A DNA stretch of 64,000 nt. Source: JALUZX01 sp964561605. GTDB taxonomy: Bacteria > Planctomycetota > UBA1135 > JALUZX01. Position numbers and translations under genes: made by a program. The stretch is taken from positions 61,012 to 125,011 of the forward strand of contig CAZLQD010000036.1 in the NCBI GenBank assembly GCA_964561605.1, given 5' to 3'. The notes under the pieces are model-generated. The model had not been told where the DNA came from and made no database searches. It worked only from the letters and a program-made list of their open reading frames with translations. Each line of letters begins with the position of its first letter. Within the stretch, counting starts at the first letter, position 1. This document shows positions 18,401 to 26,421 of this stretch, piece by piece.

Positions 18401-19074
18401 TCGCTCACTCCCGTCCGCTTCGCCTCGGGGAGGGTGAGGAAGATCTCGTCCAGGTCCCCGATCTTCTCCAGGATGATCTCCCACTCGTCCTTGCGGCGGG
18501 CCACTTCCAGGAGGATGCCGCTCACGTCGTAGAAATTGGACCGGACCGAGTCCTGGGGCGGTTCCTCTCCTTTGAAGAACTCGAAGGTGGCCCGTTTCCA
18601 GGTGAAGAGGGAGTAGATCTCCTCCTCTTCGTGCATCTGGATCACCGATTCCACCTGCTCACGGGAGATCACCCCCATTCCTACCAGGATGTCCCCGATC
18701 CTCCCGCCCTTGGCCTTCTGGCGGAGGAGGGCGTTCTTCAGGTCCGAAGGATTCAGGATCCCTGCGGCGATGAGCTTGTCTCCCAGGAGGCGGTTTCGGT
18801 TTTCCTGGTCTCCCACGAGCTGGACCTTGCCCTGGTCGAAGTAGACCAGCCTCACCCCGGTGGGGGAGGTGATCCGCAAGGTCCCGGTCATCTGGGACAT
18901 GGAGAGAGTCTGGAAGATGTCCGAGAGGGAGATGTTGGAAAGGTCCCCCTTGATGGTGACAAAATGGGCGTTCTGGATGGCCTCTTCGGCGACGGGAGCC
19001 TTCTTCTCGGGCTCCTCCCCGGCGAGGAGGAACTCTACCTCTTCCGCATCCAGAGGGGTCTTGCTTTCGCTCAT
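15430..19074 (-). CDS. Large DUF4388-TPR-PEGA-PQQ propeller membrane protein
   Basis: This 1,214-residue modular protein begins with a DUF4388 region at about residues 40-190 (GDLSNISLSDIFQTLSMSQMTG, then LLGDKLIAAGILNPSDL), known from GTPase- and gliding-linked or two-component output proteins. Helical, TPR-like repeats follow (~220-480), then one transmembrane helix at ~488-510 (LLVGSGIALTLGLALFFTG). Next comes a second helical/coiled-coil region (~515-815), a PEGA domain at ~825-880 (SVPPGARIFFDGRAAGKTPL), and a C-terminal PQQ-like beta-propeller (~900-1,211) with repeated KGxLLWxxxV and LLCLDPE blades. The likely topology is cytoplasmic N-terminus and periplasmic propeller. It probably links a cytoplasmic signal to an extracytoplasmic scaffold. 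The start ATG has only a weak upstream site. Confidence 0.8.
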   Translation of the reverse strand: MSESKTPLDAEEVEFLLAGEEPEKKAPVAEEAIQNAHFVTIKGDLSNISLSDIFQTLSMSQMTGTLRITSPTGVRLVYFDQGKVQLVGDQENRNRLLGDKLIAAGILNPSDLKNALLRQKAKGGRIGDILVGMGVISREQVESVIQMHEEEEIYSLFTWKRATFEFFKGEEPPQDSVRSNFYDVSGILLEVARRKDEWEIILEKIGDLDEIFLTLPEAKRTGVSENVAKVLPFLDGTRSVRDVARATLVPLFECAKAIAFCVDQGIVRKATLQELNRLVDRMVRNGHIKEAVRTLAVIKEEREITSPEDARLVARAFKTIHDMKSAAEVLVEAARNLREKAPGIARELLAEAVELDPKNLQARVDLRSFLDPREDQEEYLRLTQELCDLFFEKEMNQRALEEVEELSRIRPEDPGVLARVARVHQRAGDPERAEEALETMARIFREEGKTQQLVTVLEHLTKLNPRKKEAQRELRELKRKKTDKRKALLVGSGIALTLGLALFFTGKVVLRRHREATLEKELSRLVSQGESDRALALAGKILEELPDSPVALRAARVKRKIEAAREEIRRKAREAKEAKIRAVLEEASRFQEEGRLDEALLLYKELLPRIRGHKKFLGILGNVRLPSIAEDLQEMADAMERALAKASDNATTLKERKAALEILRKVTDPSRKEVLLRIKEILAHWPFEVFQKTCPKETIEKPLNRILKGREKASRLEARLEKDLAEERLAKKLDPLIKGARAAERKWDFRKAWKLYSEVARLYRKDNELRAYVVSRARKFRAVLDKMEELEALAKKQDFPRALAVYKALKRMEPRAPFERMVRLPLKVESVPPGARIFFDGRAAGKTPLPLEFHPQGSHQVVFRKEGFDPVSLHFKGTGRGRLLAWLPRRRAWAAPLPGPVDQPALLAGKDYLVADRAGILTCLDPERGKEKWVFRTGDFSGKIFRPMVRRGKVFLVSAEGTVRCLSLKEGRLLWKKKVAPSGAGPALAGPSGVLVFTGRPPRLLCLDPGEGRLLWSRDLKGALSSPPVLSGRKVYFGIRPGLLSARDAGTGSPLWTRVLPDLCVGAPAADKTQVVVACLDGSILAFTPKGSPSWKTRLTAPLSLPPLFLGDRVLALPQAKRVVLLKRQGGKVLREIPLKAAPSSPGAFLEGKVYLGLDDGTLLCLDPEEWQVLWSYRDGRPIAAPPAGDARILVLPTQSRLLLGFPGRLPGNP

Positions 19075-19155
19075 CTGGATTCCAGACTCTTTGTTTCGGC
19101 TTCTCCCAAGGCACCTTGGTTCCGGCGGAGGAAGCCACCTTTCCGAGGAGGAGCC

Positions 19156-20685
19156 TTGGCCAGGACGCGTCCAGGATTCCTTATCGTCCCAGCCCTCTTC
19201 CTGACTCCAGTCTTCTGGAGCCCGGATCTCCCTCTTCCCCAGGCTTTTCGTGGTCAGGTGGAGAAATTCCTGGCCGATCTCCAGAAGGCCACCACCTTGG
19301 ACCAGGCCCTTCCGGCGCGGGACGGGCTGGTCCTCCTGGGGAGGGGTGTCACTCCCCAGGTGGCGAAGGCCCTGGAGAAGGCCGGGAGGAAGGCCCGGTG
19401 GAGTCTCCTCCAGGTCCTGGCCCTCCTGGGCGGGAAGGATGGAGGCAGGGCGCTCCGGCAGGTGCTGGTCCAGCCCCGCTGGCGGAGCCGGGAAGGGTGT
19501 CTCTGCCTGGCCGCCCTGGGTCTTCCCCTGGAGTCGAGGCCCGAGTTGGAGGCCCTGGCGGACCTGGCCGGCGCGGCGGGAGAGAGGATGGCCTGGGCAA
19601 GGATCTGCGGCCTCCTGGCCCTGGCCCGGCCGATCTCGTCCACCGGGGGAAGGCCCGAGGTTTCCTCCCGGACTCTCGAGGCGCCCCAGACCCCCCAGGA
19701 GAAGGCCGCCGTCCTTCTCTTCCTGGCCGCCCGGGGGAGTTCCGCCGACCTGGCCTCGGCCCTGGGCCGCTTCTGGCCGGAGAAGGTCCTTTCCTGGGGG
19801 GACCGCCTCGTGGCCCGGGCGGCCTGCCTGGCCGTGGCGCGAAGGAAGATCCTGGGTTGGGAGGGGCCCCTGCTCTCCTGGCTGGCCTCGGGGAAGACCC
19901 GCCCCGAGGACCGGCGGGCCCTCGCCCTGGCCCTGGGGGCCCTGGAGGTTCCTTCCAGCTCCCCGTCCTTGAAGGGGTTCTCCGATCCCAGGGAGTGGGC
20001 CTGTTTCTTCTCCTTGGGGTCGGAAGGGGGGGGAAAGGGGGAGGAGGAGAGAATCCGGGCCAGGTTGGGCCTTCCCACCTTGGACGATGTGACCAAAGGG
20101 GCCTTGGCAGGGGCTTTCGCCAGGTGCCTCGCCAGGGAGGATCTTCTCCGTAAGGCCCCTTCCTTCCTGGGGGACCACGAGGTGAGGGAAGTCCTCTCCC
20201 TGGAGTTGGCCCGGCGGATCCTCCTGGCCCGCCGGGGGGATCCTTTCCTGGACCGGGCGGGCCGGAGGACCTGGGACCCGGCCCAGGGCACGGAGGGGTT
20301 CGTCGTGGCGGCCTTGGCCTCCCGGGGAGTCCTCCAGAACAAGGGCCCCTTGCCCCAAGGCTGGTCCCTCTGGGCCAAGGCCGTCAGAGGAGAGGTCCCG
20401 CCCCCGGTGGTGGGGGAGGCCCTGGAGAAAGCCCTGAGGAAGCGGTGGGCCTGGCCCACCCAGCTCCTGGAATCGGCCTGGAATGAAGAAGGGATGGCGA
20501 TCCTTCTGGGGGCGAGCGAGTTCTACCTCCAGAAGTATCCAGGCCTGGCCCCTCCCAGGGGCAAGGCCCCCTTGCCCCTGGGGGCTCCGTACCGGGGGTC
20601 CCCTTTCTACGGCTGGCTCGAAGCCTTCCTCGCGGCACGTCCCCTCTTCTCTCCCCCGCTGGAGGGAGGGGGGAAGAAGGGCTGA
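19156..20685 (+). CDS. Hypothetical exported alpha-solenoid protein
   Basis: A 509-residue protein starting with TTG at 19156, chosen because GAGGAGG stands 4-5 bases before it. The N-terminus (PGFLIVPALFLTPVF) looks like a weak signal peptide or anchor. The rest is almost wholly helical, with HEAT-like units such as TPQVAKALEKAGRKARWSLLQVLALLGGKDGG and later Ala/Leu-rich helices. No catalytic residues or named family are visible. It is divergent from the DUF4388/PQQ gene, 81 bases away, so the two may share a control region and a process. Codon bias fits the neighbours. Confidence 0.65.
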   Translation: MARTRPGFLIVPALFLTPVFWSPDLPLPQAFRGQVEKFLADLQKATTLDQALPARDGLVLLGRGVTPQVAKALEKAGRKARWSLLQVLALLGGKDGGRALRQVLVQPRWRSREGCLCLAALGLPLESRPELEALADLAGAAGERMAWARICGLLALARPISSTGGRPEVSSRTLEAPQTPQEKAAVLLFLAARGSSADLASALGRFWPEKVLSWGDRLVARAACLAVARRKILGWEGPLLSWLASGKTRPEDRRALALALGALEVPSSSPSLKGFSDPREWACFFSLGSEGGGKGEEERIRARLGLPTLDDVTKGALAGAFARCLAREDLLRKAPSFLGDHEVREVLSLELARRILLARRGDPFLDRAGRRTWDPAQGTEGFVVAALASRGVLQNKGPLPQGWSLWAKAVRGEVPPPVVGEALEKALRKRWAWPTQLLESAWNEEGMAILLGASEFYLQKYPGLAPPRGKAPLPLGAPYRGSPFYGWLEAFLAARPLFSPPLEGGGKKG

Positions 20686-20752
20686 GGGGCTCTTCTCCCG
20701 GGTTCCAGAGGTGCAGGAAGGGGGGCTCGAGGGAAGGACGGGGCCCGGTCTT

Positions 20753-23224
20753 TCAGGCTACGCCGCCCTTTCCCGATTCCCGGGACCGCAGGCTCCGCAG
20801 GAGGCGGTCCGCCTCGGCCAGGCCTTCCATGGCGTCTCTCCCGTAGCCGTCGGCCCCGATCTCTTCGGCGAAGGAGCGGGTCACGACGGCTCCTCCCACG
20901 AGGAAGCGGGAGGGCAGTCCCCGTTTGCGGGCCTCCGAGATCACCCGTTTCATCTCCACCATGGTGGTGGTCATGAGGGCCGAGAGGGCCACCAGGGGGG
21001 CCTTCTCCTGGAAGGCTCTGGCCAGGATGGTCTCCCGGTCCACGTTCTTGCCCAGGTCGATCACCTCGTACCCGTGGTTCTCCAGGACGGCGGCCAGGAT
21101 GTTCTTGCCGATGTCGTGGACGTCTCCTTTTACGGTGGCCAGGACGACTTTCCCCTTCGCCTCGCCCGCCGCCTTGGGCAGGAGAGGGCGGAGGACCTGG
21201 AAGGCCCTCTGCATGGTCTCCGCCGCCAGGATCACCTGGGGAAGAAAGAAGATCTTCGCGTTGAAACGGCGTCCCACTTCCTCCATGGCCGGAACGAGGA
21301 TCTCGGAATTGAGGGCCATGGGATCCATCCCGCTCTCCACGCCCTCCCCGACCAGGTCCTGGATCCGGTCCCGGTCTCCTTCGATGACGGCGCGGCGGAT
21401 CTTCTCCTCCAGGGGGGGCTCCTTCTCCCGGGCCGCCTCGGAGGCCTTCTTCCGGACCGGGGCCGGGGCGCCGCCGAAGAGGCGGATGTAGGTGGAGAAC
21501 TGGGGGTCCCTCTGGATGAGCACGTTTCCCGCGGCGGCCGTTTCCATCAAGTCCCGGTCGAGAGGGTTCAGGATGGCCCCGTCCAGGCCGGCCTGCATGG
21601 CCATGGCGAGGAAGGTCCGGTTCACCAGCTCCCTCCTGGGGAGTCCGAAGGAGACGTTGCTGAGTCCCAGGAGGGTGCGGACGTGGAAGCGTTCCCGGAC
21701 CTCCTGGATGGTGCGCATGGTCGCCAGGGCCTGGTCGGGGGCGGCGCTCACGGGCAGGCAAACGCAATCGATGAAGAGGTCCCTCCTGGGGATCCCGGCC
21801 TCGTCGCAGGCCGCGACGATGGTTTCGGCGATCCGGATCCGCTCCTCCACGGTTTTGGGAACGCCCTTCTCGTCGACCAGGAGTCCCAGGACGGCGGCGC
21901 CCCATTTCCGCGCCAGGGGAAGGACGCGGAGGATCTTCTCCCTCTCACCCGTTACGGAGTTGATGAGGCATTTCCCGGGCGCTTCGGCCAGGCCCGCCTC
22001 CAGGGCCTCCGGGTCGGCGGAGTCGATGGAGAGGGGCGGTGAAGGGGCCACTTCCTGGACCGTCCGGACGGCGGCGGCCATGAGGCGGGCCTCCAGGTCC
22101 GAGTCGGCGCCGCCGACCCCGACGTTCACGTCCAGCACGTGGGCCCCGGCGCCGGCCTGGTCGGCCGCTTCCCGGCGGACCGTGGCCATGGAACCCCCCT
22201 TCAGCTCGGCCCGGAACTTCTTCCTTCCCGAGGGGTTGATCCGCTCCCCGATGACCCGGAAGGGCAGACCGGGCCCGAAGAGGACCGTCTCCGTTCCAGA
22301 GGCGAGGCGCGTCACGGGAAGGGGGTCGGGCCTCCCGGGCTTCATGGCCTTTACGACGGGCCGGATGGTGCGGATGTAGTCCTCGTCGGTTCCGCAGCAT
22401 CCACCGATGATGGAGACGCCGCAGGAGACGAATCCCGGCACGCAGTCCATCAGGTCCCGGGGGGTTCCGGGGAATATGGTCCTGTCTCCGTCCCGGACGG
22501 GAAGCCCTGCATTGGGCTCCACCGAAAGAGGTTTCACCGCATAGGGCGCCATCTCCCGGAAGACCTCGAGAAGCTTGGCCGGCCCGACGGAGCAGTTGGC
22601 CCCTACGACGTCCACGTCCAGGGCCTCCACCACGGTGAGGGCCGTCAGGGCGTCCGTTCCGTAGAAGGTGCGGCCGTCCTCCTGGAAGGTGAGTTGGGCG
22701 ATGAGGGGGCCGTCGTAGTGGCGCCTCACGGCCTGGACGATGGCCTTCATCTCCCGGAGTTCGAAGATGGTCTCCACGATGAAGAGGTCCGGGTCCATGG
22801 AGACCAGGGCCTCGACCTGTTCCTCGTAATTCCGGCGGACCTCTTCGAAGGTGGCCTCCCCCAGGGGCTGGATCAGCTTGCCCGAGGGGCCGAGGCCGGC
22901 CGCCACGAGGGTTCCCGGCCCCGCCGCTTCCCTCGCGAGGCGGACGGCGAGGCGGTTGATCTCCCGCATCCTCCCCGCCAGGTCGGGATGGTCCGCCAGG
23001 CGCAGGGGTGAAGCACCGAAGGTCGCAGTGATGAGGATGTCCGCCCCGGCGGAAACGTATGCCCTGTGCACGTCCCGGATCACCTCGGGCCGGGAGAGCA
23101 TGAAGGCCTCGGGTGGTTCGCCCGGCGGAAGGCCCCTGGCCTGGAGCATGGTGCCCATGGCCCCGTCCAGGAGGAGGACCTCCTTGCGAAGCCGGCTGGT
23201 GAAGCTTTGGCGGGCGTAATTCAT
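20753..23224 (-). CDS. Cobalamin-dependent methionine synthase lacking the reactivation domain
   Basis: An 823-residue MetH-type enzyme. Residues ~10-290 form the homocysteine-binding barrel with zinc ligands in GANCSVG and GGCCGT. Residues ~315-590 form the methyltetrahydrofolate-binding (pterin) domain, with ERINPSGRKKF and DVNVGVGGADSD. Residues ~640-815 form the B12 cap and Rossmann domains, with the cobalt-ligand motif DVHDIGKN. It transfers methyl from methyl-THF via B12 to homocysteine. The C-terminal AdoMet-binding activation domain of E. coli MetH (about 1,227 residues) is missing; a separate reactivator would be needed or the enzyme works without it. An alternative is a corrinoid methyltransferase of similar domain order. 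No ribosome-binding site precedes the ATG; a strong hairpin does. tRNA-Leu lies just upstream. Confidence 0.87.
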   Translation of the reverse strand: MNYARQSFTSRLRKEVLLLDGAMGTMLQARGLPPGEPPEAFMLSRPEVIRDVHRAYVSAGADILITATFGASPLRLADHPDLAGRMREINRLAVRLAREAAGPGTLVAAGLGPSGKLIQPLGEATFEEVRRNYEEQVEALVSMDPDLFIVETIFELREMKAIVQAVRRHYDGPLIAQLTFQEDGRTFYGTDALTALTVVEALDVDVVGANCSVGPAKLLEVFREMAPYAVKPLSVEPNAGLPVRDGDRTIFPGTPRDLMDCVPGFVSCGVSIIGGCCGTDEDYIRTIRPVVKAMKPGRPDPLPVTRLASGTETVLFGPGLPFRVIGERINPSGRKKFRAELKGGSMATVRREAADQAGAGAHVLDVNVGVGGADSDLEARLMAAAVRTVQEVAPSPPLSIDSADPEALEAGLAEAPGKCLINSVTGEREKILRVLPLARKWGAAVLGLLVDEKGVPKTVEERIRIAETIVAACDEAGIPRRDLFIDCVCLPVSAAPDQALATMRTIQEVRERFHVRTLLGLSNVSFGLPRRELVNRTFLAMAMQAGLDGAILNPLDRDLMETAAAGNVLIQRDPQFSTYIRLFGGAPAPVRKKASEAAREKEPPLEEKIRRAVIEGDRDRIQDLVGEGVESGMDPMALNSEILVPAMEEVGRRFNAKIFFLPQVILAAETMQRAFQVLRPLLPKAAGEAKGKVVLATVKGDVHDIGKNILAAVLENHGYEVIDLGKNVDRETILARAFQEKAPLVALSALMTTTMVEMKRVISEARKRGLPSRFLVGGAVVTRSFAEEIGADGYGRDAMEGLAEADRLLRSLRSRESGKGGVA

Positions 23225-23244
23225 GGAAGGGGCGGTTCGGCGAA

Positions 23245-23272
23245 GAGGCGGGTCCCGGGGGAAGCCCGCCTC
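23245..23272 (-). repeat. Strong hairpin just upstream of the metH-like start
   Basis: GAGGCGGG (23245-23252) pairs perfectly with CCCGCCTC (23265-23272) around a 12-base loop. It lies between tRNA-Leu and the metH-like ATG, ending 20 bases before the start. There is no T-run on the minus strand, so it is not a standard terminator. It could influence read-through or translation of a gene that has no visible ribosome-binding site. Confidence 0.4.
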
Positions 23273-23339
23273 CGGTCTCGGCGTCTCGGCTCAGAGGATT
23301 CTTCGAATCGGGGGATCTCCCTCCTGAAGGAGATGTTCC

Positions 23340-23426
<87 letters not shown>

Positions 23427-23470
23427 AGCCGCTCAGGAAAGGGATTCTGGGGGGCTTCTCCCCCTGGGAC

Positions 23471-23499
23471 AACCCCCTTTCCGGGGGTTTCTTCCTTGC
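23471..23499 (+). terminator. Terminator-like hairpin upstream of the MFS gene
   Basis: AACCCCC (23471-23477) pairs with GGGGGTT (23483-23489) around TTTCC, followed by a T/C-rich tail. It reads as a plus-strand terminator, but no plus-strand gene lies nearby upstream. It could act as an attenuator for the MFS gene or stop antisense transcripts running through tRNA-Leu. Confidence 0.3.
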
Positions 23500-23568
23500 C
23501 CGGGAGCGGAGGAATCTCCAATCTAGCCCCATCCGACCTTCCGGGGGAGAGGGGGGGCGGGAGGACGT

Positions 23569-24924
23569 ATGACCCAGCAGGTCCGGGGCCGGGGCTACCT
23601 TTACCGCGTGACTTTGGCGGCGACCCTGGGGGGCCTTCTCTTCGGATACGACACGGGGGTGATCTCCGGGGCCGGAGTCTACCTGAAGGAATACTTCCAT
23701 CTCTCTCCGGGAGGCTACGGATGGGCCGTGGCGAGCGCCTTGGTGGGTTGCGTCGTGGGAGCCCCCCTGGCGGCGCCGGCGGGGGAGCGTTTCGGCAGGA
23801 GGAAGGCCCTCATCCTGGCGGCCTTCTTCTTCGCCCTCTCGGCCCTCGGATCGGCCCTTCCTTCGAGCCTGGAGGTTTTTGCCCTGGCGCGGATTCTCGG
23901 TGGGATCGCCGTGAGTTGGGCCTCCGTGCTGTGTCCCATGTACATCGCCGAGATCTCCCCTCCGGGAATGAGGGGACGACTGGTCTCCTGGAACCAGATG
24001 GCCATCATCTCGGGGTTCCTGGTGGTCTTCCTGGTGAACGCCTGGATCGCCAACCTCGAGACTGGGGAGTGGAACCTCGCTCAGGGCTGGAGGTGGATGT
24101 TCGGATCCGAGACCCTTCCGGCCCTTCTCTTCCTGGTCTTCCTCTTCTTCGTTCCCGAGAGCCCCAGGTGGCTCGCCGGAAAGGGGCGACTGGACCTGGC
24201 CCGGGCCGTTTTGGAGAAGACCTCTCCCGGCGAGGACGTGGACCGGGCCCTCGCGGAAATCCGGGAATCCCTGGCCGGGACCTCCGGGGGATGGAAGGGC
24301 CTCTTCCTGCCGGGGATGAGGAAAGTCCTCTTCCTGGGTCTGGGTCTGTCGGTCCTCCAGCAGTGGACCGGGATCAACACCGTGATGTATTACGCTCCGA
24401 CAATTTTCGCGGAGGCCGGGTTTCCCAAGGAGGCGGCCATCCTGAGGACCGTCCTCGTGGGGGTCGTCCAGGTGGCGGCCACCTTGGTGGCCATCCGCTT
24501 CGTCGACCGGTGGGGAAGGAAACCCTTGATGCTGGCCGCTTCGGCCGGGATGGGGGTCTCCATGGCCTTCCTCGCGGGGGCATTGGTCCTGGGCGTCCCC
24601 GGGATCTGGGTGGTCCTCTTCGTGCTGGTGTACGTGGGCTTCTTCGGAGTGGCCATGGGGCCGGTGGTCTGGGTCCTCCTGGCGGAGATCTTCCCCAACA
24701 AAGTCCGGGAGGCGGCCCTCTCCTTTTGCGTCATGGTCCTTTGGATCGCCAACTTCCTGGTGACCCAGTTCTTTCCTCCCATGCTCCACGCTCTGGGCGG
24801 GGGGACTTTCTTCTTCTACGCCTTCATGTGTCTCGTCTGCTTCCTCTTCGTGAAGGTCCTGGTCCCGGAGACCAAGGGGAAGAGCCTGGAAGAGATCGAA
24901 GTCTCCCTGGGCCTGGGGGCCTGA
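23569..24924 (+). CDS. MFS sugar transporter (sugar porter family)
   Basis: A 451-residue inner-membrane transporter with 12 helices, belonging to the sugar porter (XylE/GalP/AraE) group. Diagnostic motifs are GGLLFGYDTGVISGA in TM1, GERFGRRKALIL in loop 2-3, PMYIAEISPPGMRGRL after TM4, PESPRWL before the central loop, LQQWTGINTVMYYAP in TM7, DRWGRKPLML in loop 8-9 and PETKGKSLEEIE at the C-terminus. It imports a hexose or pentose, most likely by proton symport. The exact sugar cannot be told, and no sugar-metabolism gene is adjacent. The ATG has a GGGAGG site upstream. Confidence 0.93.
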   Translation: MTQQVRGRGYLYRVTLAATLGGLLFGYDTGVISGAGVYLKEYFHLSPGGYGWAVASALVGCVVGAPLAAPAGERFGRRKALILAAFFFALSALGSALPSSLEVFALARILGGIAVSWASVLCPMYIAEISPPGMRGRLVSWNQMAIISGFLVVFLVNAWIANLETGEWNLAQGWRWMFGSETLPALLFLVFLFFVPESPRWLAGKGRLDLARAVLEKTSPGEDVDRALAEIRESLAGTSGGWKGLFLPGMRKVLFLGLGLSVLQQWTGINTVMYYAPTIFAEAGFPKEAAILRTVLVGVVQVAATLVAIRFVDRWGRKPLMLAASAGMGVSMAFLAGALVLGVPGIWVVLFVLVYVGFFGVAMGPVVWVLLAEIFPNKVREAALSFCVMVLWIANFLVTQFFPPMLHALGGGTFFFYAFMCLVCFLFVKVLVPETKGKSLEEIEVSLGLGA

Positions 24925-25055
24925 GGTCCGGGGCCTCCCGACCCGGTTGAGGGGTGGTGCTCAGGGGCGTAATATAATGAGCCGTCCGCCCGGCGGCGGG
25001 GGGAGGGGGAAAGGGCGCGGCCCGGAAATTTCTCCTCCGCCTGGAGGGCGTGAAG

Positions 25056-26417
25056 ATGAAGGTTCTTCTCGTCCATCCCTGGCGACCGAGCGTGTACGGG
25101 GCCGCCGGCATCACGGTCCCGCCTGCGGGCCTTCTCTATCTGGCCGCCGTCCTCGAGAGGGGGGGACACCAGGTGGTCTTCCAGGACCGGGTCCTCTCCG
25201 TCGAGGATCTCCGCCTGGAAGGGGCGGGGCTGGTGGGGATCACCTGCCACGCCCCGACCTTCAAGTTGGCCCTCTCCCTGGGCCGCCGGGCCAAAGCGGC
25301 GGGGATTCCCGTGGTCCTGGGGGGGCCCCAGGTGACCTTCACCTACGAGGAGGCCCTGGAGTCGGGCGCGGCGGATTTCGCCGTCAGGGGGGAAGGAGAA
25401 GAGACTCTCCTGGAGCTGGCCGACCTCCTCTCCGGCCGGAGGGACGGCGGCCTCGGCTCCATACCGGGCCTGGTCTGGAAGGACGGGCCCTCCGGGGGGA
25501 TCGTGGTCAACCCGGACCGCCCGGCCCTGGAGGACCTGGACGCCCTCCCCTTTCCGGCCCTTCCCCTGGTCGATCTCTCCCACTACCGGACTCTTACGGT
25601 CGCCGGGAGACAGGCCGTCCCGATCGTCACCTCCCGGGGATGTCCCTTCCGGTGCAATTTCTGCGTGGTTCCCAATCTGCCCCAGAGGAGGTGGAGGGCC
25701 CGCTCCGTGGAGAACGTGGTCCGGGAGATGGAGTGGTGGAACCGGGAGCTGGGGTTCTCCTCCTTCGTCTTCGTCGACGACAACCTGACGGTGGATCCGG
25801 GCAGGTTGAGGGAGTTCTGCGCCCTCCTCCTCGAAAAAGGCGCTCCTTTCCGCTGGTGGTGCATGTCCCGGGCGGACACCCTGGTGAGGCACGAGGACCT
25901 GGTGGACCTCATGGCCGGGGCCGGCTGCGTAACGGTCTTCCTCGGCCTGGAGAGCGGAAGCGACCGGGTCCTGGCGGAGTACGGAAAGAGGGAGAGGGTG
26001 GAAACGGGGAGGGAGGCCGTGCGCCTCCTGGAGTCCCGGGGGATCGAGGCCCACGCCTCCTTCATCCTGGGGAGTCCGGGAGAGACCAGGGAGGACGTGG
26101 AGGCCACCATCGAATACGCCCTGGACCTGGACCCGGCGGTGGTCCAGTTCTCCATCCTGACCCCCTACCCGGGCACCCCACTCTTCGAGCGGCTGAAGGG
26201 AAGGCTGGTCACCCGGGACTGGGACCTCTTCGACGCCGCCCATGCGGTCTACCGGCATGACAGGATGGAGCCTTCCGAACTGGAGAGGCTCCTGGTGAAG
26301 GCCTATCGGAGGTTCTACGGGAGACCCGGAAGGATCCGGCGGAGCCTGGGAGAGAGAGGGGCGATCCGGAGGGCCTTCCGGGTGATCCGGTTTCTTTCTT
26401 CGACCCGGGGGAGGTGA
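25056..26417 (+). CDS. B12-binding-domain radical SAM enzyme
   Basis: A 453-residue class B radical SAM protein. Residues ~1-130 form a cobalamin-binding-like Rossmann domain (MKVLLVHPWRP; IPVVLGGPQVTF) without the DxHxxG ligand motif, as usual in this class. The radical SAM barrel follows, with CxxxCxxC in SRGCPFRCNFCVVP and family motifs VDDNLTVDPGR, FLGLESGSDRVL and FILGSPGETREDVE. Members include methyltransferases and ring-forming enzymes such as BchE, so a radical methylation or C-C bond reaction is likely, substrate unknown. I prefer ATG 25056 because GGAGG is 8 bases upstream; a GTG at 25050 is too close to it. The next radical SAM gene begins 4 bases after its stop. Confidence 0.88.
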   Translation: MKVLLVHPWRPSVYGAAGITVPPAGLLYLAAVLERGGHQVVFQDRVLSVEDLRLEGAGLVGITCHAPTFKLALSLGRRAKAAGIPVVLGGPQVTFTYEEALESGAADFAVRGEGEETLLELADLLSGRRDGGLGSIPGLVWKDGPSGGIVVNPDRPALEDLDALPFPALPLVDLSHYRTLTVAGRQAVPIVTSRGCPFRCNFCVVPNLPQRRWRARSVENVVREMEWWNRELGFSSFVFVDDNLTVDPGRLREFCALLLEKGAPFRWWCMSRADTLVRHEDLVDLMAGAGCVTVFLGLESGSDRVLAEYGKRERVETGREAVRLLESRGIEAHASFILGSPGETREDVEATIEYALDLDPAVVQFSILTPYPGTPLFERLKGRLVTRDWDLFDAAHAVYRHDRMEPSELERLLVKAYRRFYGRPGRIRRSLGERGAIRRAFRVIRFLSSTRGR

Positions 26418-26421
26418 AGCC

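Noticed and set aside
17023..19155. Plus-strand frame running upstream of the solenoid gene
   Set aside because: It is the antisense of the DUF4388 gene; the TTG with GAGGAGG at 19156 is a far better start.
23225..23339. SAH, SAM or cobalamin riboswitch before the metH-like gene
   Set aside because: None of the conserved cores (GAGGAGCGCUGC-type, B12 box) is present; only a simple hairpin is seen.
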